64,000 nt of DNA. Origin: Bryobacteraceae bacterium (GTDB lineage: Bacteria; Acidobacteriota; Terriglobia; Bryobacterales; Bryobacteraceae). A program made the position numbers and the translations under genes. The notes below the pieces were generated by a model. The model did not search any database and was not told the origin of the DNA. It saw only the letters and a program-made list of their open reading frames with translations. Position 1 is the first letter of the stretch. Every line of letters starts with the position of its first letter. Location: contig JAHCHE010000005.1 of the NCBI GenBank assembly GCA_026129905.1, positions 248,001-312,000 on the forward strand, in the 5' to 3' direction. Shown one piece after another: positions 8,684 through 17,905 of this stretch.

Positions 8684-8689
8684 TATAAT
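8684..8689 (+). promoter_or_regulatory. -10 element of rnpB (TATAAT)
   Basis: A perfect TATAAT hexamer ends 6 nt before base 8696, where the P1 helix of RNase P RNA begins, which is the right distance for a transcription start. No good TTGACA-like hexamer is visible 16-18 nt upstream, so the -35 is weak or absent. Confidence 0.6.
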
Positions 8690-9062
8690 GAAAGCGAGCC
8701 TGCCGGACGGGCAGCCGCCCGGTGACGGGAGGAAAGTCCGGTCTCCGCAGGGCAGCGTGCCGGCTAACGGCCGGGGGGATCCGCTCAAAGCGGATTTCAC
8801 GGAAAGTGCCACAGAAAACATACCGCCCGGCCTTCGGGCCGGGTAAGGGTGAAAAGGTGCGGTAAGAGCGCACCGCGGCCGGAGCGATCCGGCCGGCAGG
8901 GTAAACCCCACGTGGAGCAAGACCAAATAGGGGAGGATGGAGCGGCCCGCTCCGCTATCACTTCCGGGTAGGTCGCTAGAGCCGTCCCGTAATGGACGGC
9001 CCAGATGAATGGCTGCCGCCCGCGAGGGTACAGAAACCGGCTTACAGGCCGGCAGGCTCAGC
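8690..9062 (+). ncRNA. rnpB: RNase P RNA, bacterial type A
   Basis: This is the catalytic RNA of RNase P, which matures tRNA 5' ends. Hallmarks are in order: P1 5' strand GAGCCTGCCGG (8696-8706); the universal GAGGAAAGTCCGG of conserved region I (8729-8741); ACAGAAAACATACCGCC (P8/P9 region, ~8811-8827); GGAGCAAGACCAAATAGG (~8912-8930); and near the 3' end ACAGAAACCGGCTTACAGGCC (9030-9050, 3' strand of P4 and flank), closing with the P1 3' strand CCGGCAGGCTC (9049-9059), exactly complementary to the 5' strand over 11 bp. The ends are estimated to within a few nt. It is convergent with the amidohydrolase gene, whose stop is ~13 nt away. Confidence 0.97.
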
Positions 9063-9074
9063 GGTTCGCGCGGC

Positions 9075-10286
9075 TTACAGCGTCGCGCGGATCCGTTTGC
9101 CGCGGCAAAAGGCGAGGCGGCTAACCACCCGCCGCTTCGCCGTCACCGCGTTCTTCTGGGAATCCACCAGGCGGAACTCGCCGTCTTCGATCTCCAGCAG
9201 CGCAATGTCGGCGGGCGCTCCTGGCGTCAGCGTGCCCATTCCCTCCACCCGGTTCACCACTTTGCCCGGGTTCCAGGTGGAACGAGCGAGCACGTCGTCG
9301 AAGCTCATGCCCAGGTGCAGGAATTTCGACATCGTCGTGGGCATGTCGTAAACCGGGCCGTTGATGTTCAGGTTGTAGATGTCGGTGGAGATGGTGTCGG
9401 GCGGAAAGCCGGCGTCCAGCAGGCGCCGCGCCGCGGGGAAGTTGAAGCTGCCCAGCCCGTGTCCGACATCGAAGACGACGCCGCGGGCGCGCGCCTGCTG
9501 AACGCCGGGCCGCAGTTTCCCTTCCCGATCAACCAACCCCAGCGTATGGCCATTGTAGGCGTGGGTGACGATGTCGCCGGCCTTCATCAACTCCAGCACC
9601 TGGGGCGTCTCGGGCGGCGCGAAGCTGATGTGCGCCATCATCGGGATCCGGAACTCGTCGCACAACTCGCGGGCCACCTTGAGCAAGTCGTAGCTGTACC
9701 GGCCGTTCATGTTCGCGCCGACCTGCATCTTGATGCCCAGGAGAATATCGCGGTTGTCGAGCACCGCCTGGCCTGTGGCACGCACGTTGCCGCGCGCATA
9801 CTTCACCGGATCGATATCCGGGTTGCGGCTGCTTGGATAGAGGTAAACGTAGCCGAAGATTCGCGTCTGCGCCGGCTGCACGATGAACCGCCGGAAGCCG
9901 GGCGTCTGATCGTACCCGAAGCTGCCCGCGTCCACCCAGGTGGTGACGCCGGATCGGGCGGCAATCGGATCCGCCTCGACGCCCAGCCCGGTCGCCGAAT
10001 GGTAACAATGCGTGTGCAGATCGACGAGACCCGGACAGACCAGCAGCCCCTTCGCATCGATTACCTCGATCCCGCTCTCCACGGGAATGGCAGCCTCGAT
10101 GGCGGCTATCCTGCCGTCGTTCACAGCGACGTCCGCCCTCTGTTTGTATCCTCTCGACGGGTCGCGGATCTCGCCGTTGCGGATCAGCAGGTCGTATCGG
10201 CGCGCCGGTTGGGCGGCGAGGGAAGTGGCTGCCGCGGCGCCGCCGAGCGTTTGGAGAAAAGAACGACGATCCACCATCGGAGCCAT
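9075..10286 (-). CDS. Exported amidohydrolase/deacetylase-family metallohydrolase
   Basis: The 403-aa protein has a twin-arginine leader (DRRSFLQTLGG, residues 6-16). The mature part is an amidohydrolase-superfamily barrel: a small beta-sandwich (YDLLIRNGEIRDPSRG...VIDAKGLLVCPGLVDLHTHCY) whose HTH pair binds metal, a Lys in GIKMQVG at the position usually carboxylated, a His in MMAHISF, a His in VTHAYNGH and an Asp in ISTDIYN. This arrangement fits the amidohydrolase/deacetylase group related to dihydroorotase and adenine deaminase. The STWNPGKVV...GTLTPGAPADIALLE closing strand is typical. Substrate unknown. A second start, Met4, is possible. It shares the strand with the downstream-lying sulfatase-like genes, its start being 34 bp from the stop of the first. 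Confidence 0.85.
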   Translation of the reverse strand: MAPMVDRRSFLQTLGGAAAATSLAAQPARRYDLLIRNGEIRDPSRGYKQRADVAVNDGRIAAIEAAIPVESGIEVIDAKGLLVCPGLVDLHTHCYHSATGLGVEADPIAARSGVTTWVDAGSFGYDQTPGFRRFIVQPAQTRIFGYVYLYPSSRNPDIDPVKYARGNVRATGQAVLDNRDILLGIKMQVGANMNGRYSYDLLKVARELCDEFRIPMMAHISFAPPETPQVLELMKAGDIVTHAYNGHTLGLVDREGKLRPGVQQARARGVVFDVGHGLGSFNFPAARRLLDAGFPPDTISTDIYNLNINGPVYDMPTTMSKFLHLGMSFDDVLARSTWNPGKVVNRVEGMGTLTPGAPADIALLEIEDGEFRLVDSQKNAVTAKRRVVSRLAFCRGKRIRATL

Positions 10287-10320
10287 CTTAGTGGATCTGG
10301 AAGGAAAACGCTTCGACCGT

Positions 10321-12399
10321 TCAGTTCAGGTAGCCGAGGCTCTTTAATTGCTCGATGCGCTGGCGGCCGCCAAAGGGAGCGGGTTTGTCCGTCGCCTGAT
10401 AGCAATCGCGCACGCGCTTCAGCATCTCGCTCTGATTGGCGAGCGTGCGGCGGGCGACCTCGGCAAGCTCCGGCGCCGATTCCAGCAGAGAGTGGCGTTC
10501 GTCGGGATCCGCGTCGAGGTTGTAAAGCTCCTCCCGGTTGGTATCGAGCCGGCGGATCAGCTTGAAGTTCCGGAAAATCACGGCGTCCAGGTTCTCCTGG
10601 TAACATGCGCCGGAACCGAGCAGCGCCTCATCGATGCGGGAAGCGCCATGATCGGCGATCAGCGCCGCCAGCGACGGCGCCTGATAACAGGACCGGCTCG
10701 GCCGAATGCCGCCCAGCTCGAGAATCGTCGGCATCACGAATTGCGTCGAGACCCTCGTCCGCAGGTCGCCCTTGACGGAGGCCCCGGGCAGCTTCATCAG
10801 CAGCGGCACCGCGAGCACTTCGTCGTACATGCTGTGCCCGTGCTGGTAGCCGCCGTGCTCCCAGAACTCTTCGCCGTGATCGCTGGTGACGACGATGAGC
10901 GCGTCCTCGTAGAGCCCCTGTTCTTTCAGGCTGCCGAGCAACGCTCCAATCTGCTCGTCCACGTAGCGAACCTCCGCCAGGTAGAGCTGCCGGACCCACT
11001 CGCGTTCCTCGGCGTTCAGAATCCGCGTGCCGGCCACCAGGGCGACGTGATCCTTGAACGACGTTCCGATCGATGGAGGCGGCGTTACATTGGGCAGAAA
11101 GCGCGCCGGCGGCGAATAGGGCGCGTGCGGGTCCAGGTAATGAACCCAGAGGAAGAAGTCGCTGTCGCGGTTCTCGCGGATCCACGCATCCGCGGTTCGA
11201 GTAACCGCTTCCGTCCCGCCCCGGTTGTACTTGGAAGGCGCGGCGGCGGCCAGAACCCGGCGGCCCACCGCGTCGACGGACCAAGGCCACGGCTTGGGGA
11301 AATGCGCGTACTCCTCAAATCCGTGATACAGGTTCAGCCGGGGCTCGAGCACCGGATTCTCAACCACCGCGGCGGTGCGATATCCAGCCGCCAGCATCAT
11401 GTCGGCGAGGGTCGGAATCTCGTCGGGAAGCGGCGTCGTCATCCAATAGACCTGGTGCGCGAACGACGGTAAACCGGTAAGCAGAGACACCGTCGACGGC
11501 AAGGTCCACGCCGCCGGCCCATATGCCCGGCGGAAAACGACGCTTTCCGACGCCAACGCGTCGAGATGCGGGGTCGGAGGCGTCTTGGGGTTGTAGTGTG
11601 AAATGGCGTCCACACGCAGCGAGTCGATCGAGATCAGAATCACCCGAGGGATGCGGTGGTTGGCAGACGCCGTCGCCGGCGGCATGGCCTTTAGAAACCC
11701 ATCCTGACGGTAGAGCGACAGCGCGCCCGCAAGCACCGTTCCAGCGAAAAGCGAACCGAGCAGCAAGACGGCGCGGAGGCTGGAGGCGCGGAACAGAACG
11801 AACGCGCAACCTGCGGCCGCGATGACGCAGATTGCGGCGCCCAACCAGGACATTGCCCGGTAGGGATTGGCCCAATGCGCCGCCGCAAGCAAGCCGATCA
11901 AGACCACGGGCGACGCCTGCGCGGCCCGGCGCGCCAGCGACGTCAGACGCCGGCGGCGTCTCTCGCTCCGCAACAGCACATAGAAGCCGTGCGCAATCGC
12001 TCCGCTCGCCACCACGGCGACGATCGACGTCAAGCCGTTCGCGAGCGAAAAGATGCTCGCCTGGATTCCGACCATAGCCGAGAGCAGAAAGAAGGCCAGC
12101 GCCGTGAAAGCGCCCGTGGCCGCCAGCAGCGGCGCCTGCGGAATTCGGAAGCGTCGAGCCAGCGGCGCGGCGAGTCCGAACCACAACATCAGAAACGCTG
12201 TCAGACCGAGCGCCGAGGCGACGGCAAGGGCAGGCAGGATCTCGGCCGCCGTAGGCCAGGACTCGGGCGCGCGCATAATTCCGACCAGCATGTCCGCGCA
12301 CCCTGTCAGAATTCCGCAGATTAATCCAACCAGCGCGATGGATTTCACCCGCGGAGAGTCCGTCTCGCTGCGCCCGCTTGCGCGGACTTCAAGCGACAT
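10321..12399 (-). CDS. Membrane-bound sulfatase-like hydrolase/transferase, Thr at the FGly position
   Basis: The 692-aa protein has about seven hydrophobic helices in residues 20-230 and a periplasmic alkaline-phosphatase-superfamily domain from ~250. Metal-binding residues are visible: Asp259 in VILISIDSLR and DHGEEFWEHGG near residue 520. The usual sulfatase motif CxPxR is replaced by WTLPST, putting Thr299 where formylglycine would form and no Arg two residues after Pro. A Thr nucleophile is known in lipoteichoic acid synthase and phosphoethanolamine transferases, so a phospho-transferase or lyase role is possible. It ends IEQLKSLGYLN, the tail shared with the next two genes. Three such genes are consecutive on this strand. 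Confidence 0.82.
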   Translation of the reverse strand: MSLEVRASGRSETDSPRVKSIALVGLICGILTGCADMLVGIMRAPESWPTAAEILPALAVASALGLTAFLMLWFGLAAPLARRFRIPQAPLLAATGAFTALAFFLLSAMVGIQASIFSLANGLTSIVAVVASGAIAHGFYVLLRSERRRRRLTSLARRAAQASPVVLIGLLAAAHWANPYRAMSWLGAAICVIAAAGCAFVLFRASSLRAVLLLGSLFAGTVLAGALSLYRQDGFLKAMPPATASANHRIPRVILISIDSLRVDAISHYNPKTPPTPHLDALASESVVFRRAYGPAAWTLPSTVSLLTGLPSFAHQVYWMTTPLPDEIPTLADMMLAAGYRTAAVVENPVLEPRLNLYHGFEEYAHFPKPWPWSVDAVGRRVLAAAAPSKYNRGGTEAVTRTADAWIRENRDSDFFLWVHYLDPHAPYSPPARFLPNVTPPPSIGTSFKDHVALVAGTRILNAEEREWVRQLYLAEVRYVDEQIGALLGSLKEQGLYEDALIVVTSDHGEEFWEHGGYQHGHSMYDEVLAVPLLMKLPGASVKGDLRTRVSTQFVMPTILELGGIRPSRSCYQAPSLAALIADHGASRIDEALLGSGACYQENLDAVIFRNFKLIRRLDTNREELYNLDADPDERHSLLESAPELAEVARRTLANQSEMLKRVRDCYQATDKPAPFGGRQRIEQLKSLGYLN

Positions 12400-12480
12400 C
12401 GTGAAAACCTCCAGAAGGCAACTTCACGGGAGGCGTCCGCGCCGGGAGAATGCGGCCGCCGTTCCCGCGCCCCCAAAGAT

Positions 12481-14610
12481 TCATCTTACATAACCGAGCG
12501 CCTTGAGTCGTTCCAGGCTCGTGGCGTCAAGCTGCCGCGGCGGCCTTATTTCAAGAGGATTTGCCTCCAGCCACGCGTCAAGCGCCCGCCGCAACCGGTG
12601 CGCCGGGGCTGCGCCACTGGGAGCCAAGTTCCGCAATTCGCCGGCATCCCGGGACAGATCATACAACTCCAGGTTCCCGTCCGAGGAGAGAATCAGCTTG
12701 TGGCTGCCTTCGAAGGCGGCGTACTGACGCCTTGGATGTTGGGGGAGGAGCGAGGCCAGCAGGGCGTCCGCGACTGCCTCGGCGAAAACGATCCGTTCGC
12801 CGGCCGGCGCCAAAAGGCTTTGCCCCTGAAGGGCGGCGGGCGCCGGGATTTCGGCGGCGTCCAGGATTGTCGGCATGAGGTCCACAAGGCTGGCCGGCGC
12901 ATCCACGATCCGCGGTTCTCTTTGCCCGGGATACTTGACGATTAGCGGAACGCCAAGCTCGTGCTGATATAGCGATTTCGCGTGCGCGACCAAGCTCTTT
13001 TCGCCGAACGCTTCGCCGTGGTCGGAAGTGACGACGAGCAGGCTTTCGTCGTAGAGTCCCATTTGTTCGAGCCGGTCGAAAAGCGCGCCGATCTGGTGGT
13101 CCATGTAGGCGATGGCCCCGTCGTACTGCGAGATAAAGTGGGCCCGCTCTTCCTCCGAGATCAGGCGCCGGCGGGAAACCACCTCTTCCCGCATCCGCTG
13201 GAAATCGGCATGCGTGAGGACGCGGCTTCGGCCGGGGAAACGGTGGAGGAACGGCGGAGGAGGGAGATAGGGCTCGTGCGCATCCATGTAGTTCACGAAG
13301 AGAAAAAATGGACCGCCGCGCCGCTTCGCCTCTTCGATGAGCCGGAGCGCATCCCGGTTGATGTCTTCGGCGCGGCGGGCGAATTTATCGTACTTCGCGG
13401 TGGGTACAATGCGGTTGAGCAGACGCCGGGCGCCATGCCGGAGGTGTTCAGGCCGCCGGGAGAAACACGGAGCGAGATCCCGGACATCGAACAGGTGGAA
13501 GCCTCGCGCCAATCCGTACTCCGGCCGCACATTACCGGCATTTGCGATCACGGCCAGGTTCAGGTAGCCGGATTTTTCCAAGATCTCGGCCAGCGTTTCA
13601 TGTTGCGGCGCAAGCGCCGGGCTCTCGGCGCGTCCTGCCTGGTTCATGGCGCCATGACGGCGAGGATACAGGCCGGTGAAGATCGACGCGTGGGTCGGCA
13701 GGGTCCAATTCGATGTCGCCACAGCTCGGGTGTAGGTGGTCGCGCGGTCGGCAAAGCCTTTGAGCCGGGGCGTCGTCTCCCGTTCATAGCCGTAGATGGA
13801 CATGTGGTCGGCTCGGACCGTGTCGAGGAGGAGGACAATCACGTTCGGGCCGGCCGGGGCCCCAACGGCGGCGAGCGGCGGAACCGGCGGCAGGTCGCGA
13901 GTCAGCAGAGCCGTCAGCAGCAGGATGGACGGAATCACGAGAGCCACGGCCGCGAGTTGCCGGAGCGGTAAACGAGGCGGACGCGATCTCGCGTGGAGGA
14001 ACTTCCGGCTAGCGACAGCGGCGACCAGGGCGAAAGCCAGCGTCAGGAGCAAGCCAGCCGCGTCCCGCGAGGCCGCGAACAGAGGCAAGCCGAGCAAGAG
14101 GAGGGAAATACCCCAGGGGTCCGCCGGCAAACTCACCCTGCCGAACCTGTTTGGCCACATCAGGAGTGCGCTTAGGAGCGCGAGGAGCGTGATCGCCAAC
14201 AGCAGGGCGACTCGAGACCGCGGACCCGTTCCGAACACGAGATTCGCCGCGTAGGCCGCTACCAGCGTCATCGTGGCGGCTGCCTGCATCTGCACCGGCG
14301 AAAGGTCTCCCCATCTGCCGCGCCGGCCGATCGGCAGGGCTGCCAAGGCCCCGAGTAATCCGCCGGCGATCCCATAAAACGCCACGAGGAGGCCACTGAA
14401 CCGCCAGTGCGAGGCGGCTACAAGATCGCGAACTCCGATGGCGATGGGGCGCAACGCGCAGTCGGCGATCTCCACCGCGGCGTAGGCGCACCAAGTGGTC
14501 GCGCCGTAGAGCGCGCCGAGCGCCGCGCACGCGAACCAGCCGTGTCTGATACCCAAACGTACGCGCGCACCGGCAGAGACGGCGCTCATTCCCTGGGTTC
14601 CCAGACGCAT
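12481..14610 (-). CDS. Membrane-bound sulfatase-like hydrolase/transferase, Thr at the FGly position (copy 2)
   Basis: This 709-aa protein has an N-terminal multi-helix membrane part (about residues 25-240) and a sulfatase-fold domain from ~255. First metal ligand is Asp263 in VIVLLLDTVRADHMSIYGY; the nucleophile position is Thr303 in NWTLPTHASIFTG; a VVTSDHGEAFGE motif gives later metal ligands. It is clearly a paralog of the next gene: both share AYAAVE, SHWRF and the LERLKALGY tail. The C-terminal region (SSDGNLELYDLSRDAGELRNLA) is the family's usual closing strand. Hydrolysis of sulfate esters is not supported because formylglycine cannot form from Thr. The 105 bp before it and 82 bp after it contain nothing obvious. 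Confidence 0.83.
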   Translation of the reverse strand: MRLGTQGMSAVSAGARVRLGIRHGWFACAALGALYGATTWCAYAAVEIADCALRPIAIGVRDLVAASHWRFSGLLVAFYGIAGGLLGALAALPIGRRGRWGDLSPVQMQAAATMTLVAAYAANLVFGTGPRSRVALLLAITLLALLSALLMWPNRFGRVSLPADPWGISLLLLGLPLFAASRDAAGLLLTLAFALVAAVASRKFLHARSRPPRLPLRQLAAVALVIPSILLLTALLTRDLPPVPPLAAVGAPAGPNVIVLLLDTVRADHMSIYGYERETTPRLKGFADRATTYTRAVATSNWTLPTHASIFTGLYPRRHGAMNQAGRAESPALAPQHETLAEILEKSGYLNLAVIANAGNVRPEYGLARGFHLFDVRDLAPCFSRRPEHLRHGARRLLNRIVPTAKYDKFARRAEDINRDALRLIEEAKRRGGPFFLFVNYMDAHEPYLPPPPFLHRFPGRSRVLTHADFQRMREEVVSRRRLISEEERAHFISQYDGAIAYMDHQIGALFDRLEQMGLYDESLLVVTSDHGEAFGEKSLVAHAKSLYQHELGVPLIVKYPGQREPRIVDAPASLVDLMPTILDAAEIPAPAALQGQSLLAPAGERIVFAEAVADALLASLLPQHPRRQYAAFEGSHKLILSSDGNLELYDLSRDAGELRNLAPSGAAPAHRLRRALDAWLEANPLEIRPPRQLDATSLERLKALGYVR

Positions 14611-14714
14611 CCCCCTCCCACCGACCGAAGCGGCGCTGCGTCCAGTATGCCGCCTCAGGCCACTCTGTTCTACTGGGGCAACGCCGAGGCCACGCCGGGA
14701 ATTTCCAGAGGCGA

Positions 14715-16844
14715 CTAACGGATGTAACCGAGGGCTTTGAGCCGTTCCAGCGTCTGAGGATCGAGGTCCTTTCTTGACGGTTGAGCGGACATAGGGACGC
14801 TTTCCAGCCAGTGGTCGAGTTCGCGGCGGAGGCCGGCGGCTGCGGAGGCGCGCGATCCCAGGTCCCGCTGCTCAAGCGGATCGCTTCCCAGATCGTACAA
14901 CTCGAGGGCGCCGTCGGCGAACGAAATCAGCTTCAGGTTGTCCTGAAAAACGGCGTTCTGCCGCGCAGGGTACGTGGGCCGCGAGGCTGACAATCCGCCA
15001 TCGGGGTAGGCTTCGGCAAAGATGACCCGGCTTACCGTATCCGCCTCCAGGAGGTTCCGGCCGTGAAGGCCCTGTGGCGGGGTCAGCCCCGCGGCGGCGA
15101 GGGCCGTCGGCATGAGGTCCACGAGACTGACCAGCCGGTTGTCGCTTTTCGCTTCCCGCTGCCGCGGATACTTGATGACGAGGGGAACGAAGAGCTGGTG
15201 TTGGTAGAGGGTTTGCGCGTGGCTCACGAAGTTCCGCTCCCCGAACGCCTCGCCGTGGTCCGACGTCACGATGATGAGGCTGTTGTCGTATAGCTGCAAT
15301 TGTCTGAGGCGATCCAGGAGCCGCGCGATCTGAACGTCCATGTAGCGAATGGCCCCGTCGTACTGCGAAACGTAATGGGCGCGTTCCGCCTCGGAAACGG
15401 ATCGCTGTTGCGACACAACCTCCCGCGACATTTCCACGTATTGGCTGTAGATCATCCGGCGATTTCTGCCCGGGTAGGTGAGATTAAAGGGAGCGGGGGG
15501 GGTGTACGGCTCGTGGGCGTCCATGAAGTTGACGAAGAGGAAAAACGGCTGCCGCCGTCGATTCATTTCCTCCACCAGGCGGAGCGCGTCGGTGGTAATG
15601 GCTGCCGCATCGCGCGTTGTCCGGTCGAACTCGTGCGTCCACAGAAGCTGATCCATCGCCCTCCGCATGAGCCGGCGCAGGTAGAAGTCCCCGCGCGGCA
15701 GGCATGGAGCAAGCTGACGGTAGTCGAAAACGTGGAATCCTTGGGCGAAACCATAGTCGGGCCGCACAAACACGATGTTTGCGGTGACGGCGAGCGAGGC
15801 GTAACCCGCCTCCCGAAGCGTCTCGGCCAGCGTCTGACGTTCCCGCGGCAGCGGCAGGCTGAACTCCTGGCCAGGAGGCAGGTTAATCGCTCCGTGTCCG
15901 CGGGGATACAGCCCGGTAAAGATCGAGGCGTGCGACGGCAGCGTATAGTTCGCCGGCGCCATCGCGCGCTTGTAGACCACGGCTTCTTTGGCAAACTCCC
16001 GGAGTTTCGGCGTGGTGTCGCGCGAGTAATCGTGCAGCGATGTGTGGTCGGCGCGGACCGTATCCATCACGATGAGGACCACGTTGGGGACGGCCTGCAA
16101 AGTTGCCGGCGCGCCGCCCGGATCCGGCAGCGGCGCCTGGTCTCTGGTGGATAGAGAAAGCCCGGTGAGGACCACGATCAACGCCACGCCGACAGCAGCC
16201 AACTGGCGGACCGGCGGATCGAAACCGCCGCGCCGCGGTGACAGGAACCGCCTGCTCAAATAGCCGGCCGCGGCGATTCCAGCCGCCATTCCGATGATGC
16301 TGCGCACGCCGGCGGAGCGCGCCAGCAGCGGGGCGCCGAGGAGCACGCACGCCAGCAGCCAGGGATCGGAGGCCACCGCCGCCCAGCCGGAGCGGGCCGG
16401 GAAGATCAGCCGCATGGACAACAGGACGAACAACGCCAGCGCGACGGCAAGCGCGACGTGGTCGGCCGCATCGGCCCGGTCATAGCCGGCCAGGAGATTC
16501 GCGAAGTAGAACGTCACCAGCGACAGGGCCGCCGCCGGCCCGGTCAATTCCATCCAAAGGCGCGGGGAACGGGGTTTGCGCGCCGCCAGCCGCGCGGCCA
16601 CGCGGCCAGACAGGGCGCCGAACAAGGCGCCCAACCCGAGGTACATCGCCAGGAGGATACCCAGAAAACGCCAGTGGGAGGGATCCACCAGGTCGTACTG
16701 CCGCGTCAGAATCGGCCTGAGCGTGGACACGGCAACTTCGACCGCCGCGTACGCTCCCCACGCCGCTATGCCATAGGCGGCGCCGCCGGCCGCCGGGCGT
16801 GCTTTCACGGCCGTTGAACCGCGACTGCGTTCAGACGCAAGCAT
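14715..16844 (-). CDS. Membrane-bound sulfatase-like hydrolase/transferase, Thr at the FGly position (copy 3)
   Basis: The 709-aa protein matches the preceding gene in length, helix pattern (residues ~25-235) and tail (LERLKALGYIR), so the pair arose by duplication. Metal ligand Asp261 lies in VVLIVMDTVRADH, Thr301 occupies the nucleophile position in NYTLPSHASIFTG, and IIVTSDHGEAFGE supplies further ligands. All three copies keep the metal site and the Thr, so they are probably active enzymes with one shared chemistry, not decayed sulfatases. As the first gene on the minus strand of this trio it may carry the promoter; 16845-17011 separates it from the divergent TIM-barrel gene. Confidence 0.83.
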   Translation of the reverse strand: MLASERSRGSTAVKARPAAGGAAYGIAAWGAYAAVEVAVSTLRPILTRQYDLVDPSHWRFLGILLAMYLGLGALFGALSGRVAARLAARKPRSPRLWMELTGPAAALSLVTFYFANLLAGYDRADAADHVALAVALALFVLLSMRLIFPARSGWAAVASDPWLLACVLLGAPLLARSAGVRSIIGMAAGIAAAGYLSRRFLSPRRGGFDPPVRQLAAVGVALIVVLTGLSLSTRDQAPLPDPGGAPATLQAVPNVVLIVMDTVRADHTSLHDYSRDTTPKLREFAKEAVVYKRAMAPANYTLPSHASIFTGLYPRGHGAINLPPGQEFSLPLPRERQTLAETLREAGYASLAVTANIVFVRPDYGFAQGFHVFDYRQLAPCLPRGDFYLRRLMRRAMDQLLWTHEFDRTTRDAAAITTDALRLVEEMNRRRQPFFLFVNFMDAHEPYTPPAPFNLTYPGRNRRMIYSQYVEMSREVVSQQRSVSEAERAHYVSQYDGAIRYMDVQIARLLDRLRQLQLYDNSLIIVTSDHGEAFGERNFVSHAQTLYQHQLFVPLVIKYPRQREAKSDNRLVSLVDLMPTALAAAGLTPPQGLHGRNLLEADTVSRVIFAEAYPDGGLSASRPTYPARQNAVFQDNLKLISFADGALELYDLGSDPLEQRDLGSRASAAAGLRRELDHWLESVPMSAQPSRKDLDPQTLERLKALGYIR

Positions 16845-17011
16845 CGTAACAACCGAAAACGGGAATCATGAATCGAGTATGAAACAACACCGCGTCGTTT
16901 CCAAGGAGCTGCCGGCAACGGATATCAAGCGCCGAATGTTCAAGAGTATTGCCTCCGATTCTGCCGGTACGTTATGCTCGATTCTGTACTTCTTGATGGA
17001 GGTTCACGCGA

Positions 17012-17905
17012 ATGGCAGGCACGCGCCGAGGATTCCTTAAGTCCGCCGCCGGACTGGCAACGGCGGCGGCAGCCGGAGCGGCTGATACGACCTTGCCGCA
17101 GGTCGCCTTCGGTTTCCACAAGCTTAGCCGGCTGATCGTCGGCTGCAACCAGTTCTACGGGTACTCGCATCTCAACCCTCTTCTGTCGAAGGTGATGAAG
17201 GAGTGGAACACGCCGGAGCGCGTGTGCGAGACGCTGGCGCGGTGCGAACGGAACGGCATCACCACCTGGCAAACCGGTGACCGCGACCGCGCCCTCACCG
17301 ACCTTCAGAAGCACCGCGCGGCGGGCGGCGGCATTCAAGCGCTGTGTCTCGGGAAAGACGGCGTTGAGGAGACGGTTCGGACGATGAAACCGCTCGGGCT
17401 GGCGCATCATGGAGAAGTCACCGACGTCTGCTTCCGGGAGGGACGGATGGGGGAGGTCCACGAATTCGTCAAGCGCGTCAGGCAGACCGGCGTGATGGCC
17501 GGCGTTTCGACGCACAAGCCGGAGGTGATCGACTACATCGAAAGCAAAGGCTGGGATGTCGATTACTACATGGCGTGCGCCTACCACCGGACGAGGACGC
17601 CGGCCGAGTTTCGGAAGCTGCTGGGAGGCGAACTGCCGGACCAGCCCAGCGAAATCTACCTGGAGCGCGATCCGGAGCGGATGTGCGAAGTCGTCCGCAA
17701 GACGCCGAAGACTTGCCTGCTGTTCAAGATCCTGGCGGCTGGCCGGCGGACAAACTCCGCCAGACAGGTGGACGAGGCGTTCCGATTCGCGCTGGCCAAT
17801 ATTAAGCCGCGGGATTGCATTATTGTCGGGATGTTTCCGATGTACGACGACGAGGTCAAGGAAAACGCGGACAGGGTCCGCCGCATACTTGCCGAAATCT
17901 CGTAG
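17012..17905 (+). CDS. Exported TIM-barrel protein, aldo/keto-reductase-like
   Basis: The 297-aa product starts with a twin-arginine leader (TRRGFLKSAAGLATAAAAG, residues 4-22). The rest has the strand/helix rhythm of an aldo/keto reductase barrel: LSRLIVGCNQFYG near the start, GITTWQTGDRDRA, a V(M/T)AGVSTHKPEVIDYI segment, and a closing IIVGMFPMYDDEVKENADRVRRIL reminiscent of the cofactor-end helix. The canonical D-Y-K-H catalytic set is not clearly seen, so enzyme activity is uncertain. A Shine-Dalgarno-like TGGAGG lies 11 nt before the ATG. It is convergent with the lytic transglycosylase gene, whose stop abuts its own stop. Confidence 0.6.
   Translation: MAGTRRGFLKSAAGLATAAAAGAADTTLPQVAFGFHKLSRLIVGCNQFYGYSHLNPLLSKVMKEWNTPERVCETLARCERNGITTWQTGDRDRALTDLQKHRAAGGGIQALCLGKDGVEETVRTMKPLGLAHHGEVTDVCFREGRMGEVHEFVKRVRQTGVMAGVSTHKPEVIDYIESKGWDVDYYMACAYHRTRTPAEFRKLLGGELPDQPSEIYLERDPERMCEVVRKTPKTCLLFKILAAGRRTNSARQVDEAFRFALANIKPRDCIIVGMFPMYDDEVKENADRVRRILAEIS

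Noticed and set aside
9009-10565. 518-aa plus-strand open frame over rnpB and the amidohydrolase
   Set aside because: It overlaps the 3' end of RNase P RNA and lies antisense to a protein with clear metallohydrolase motifs.
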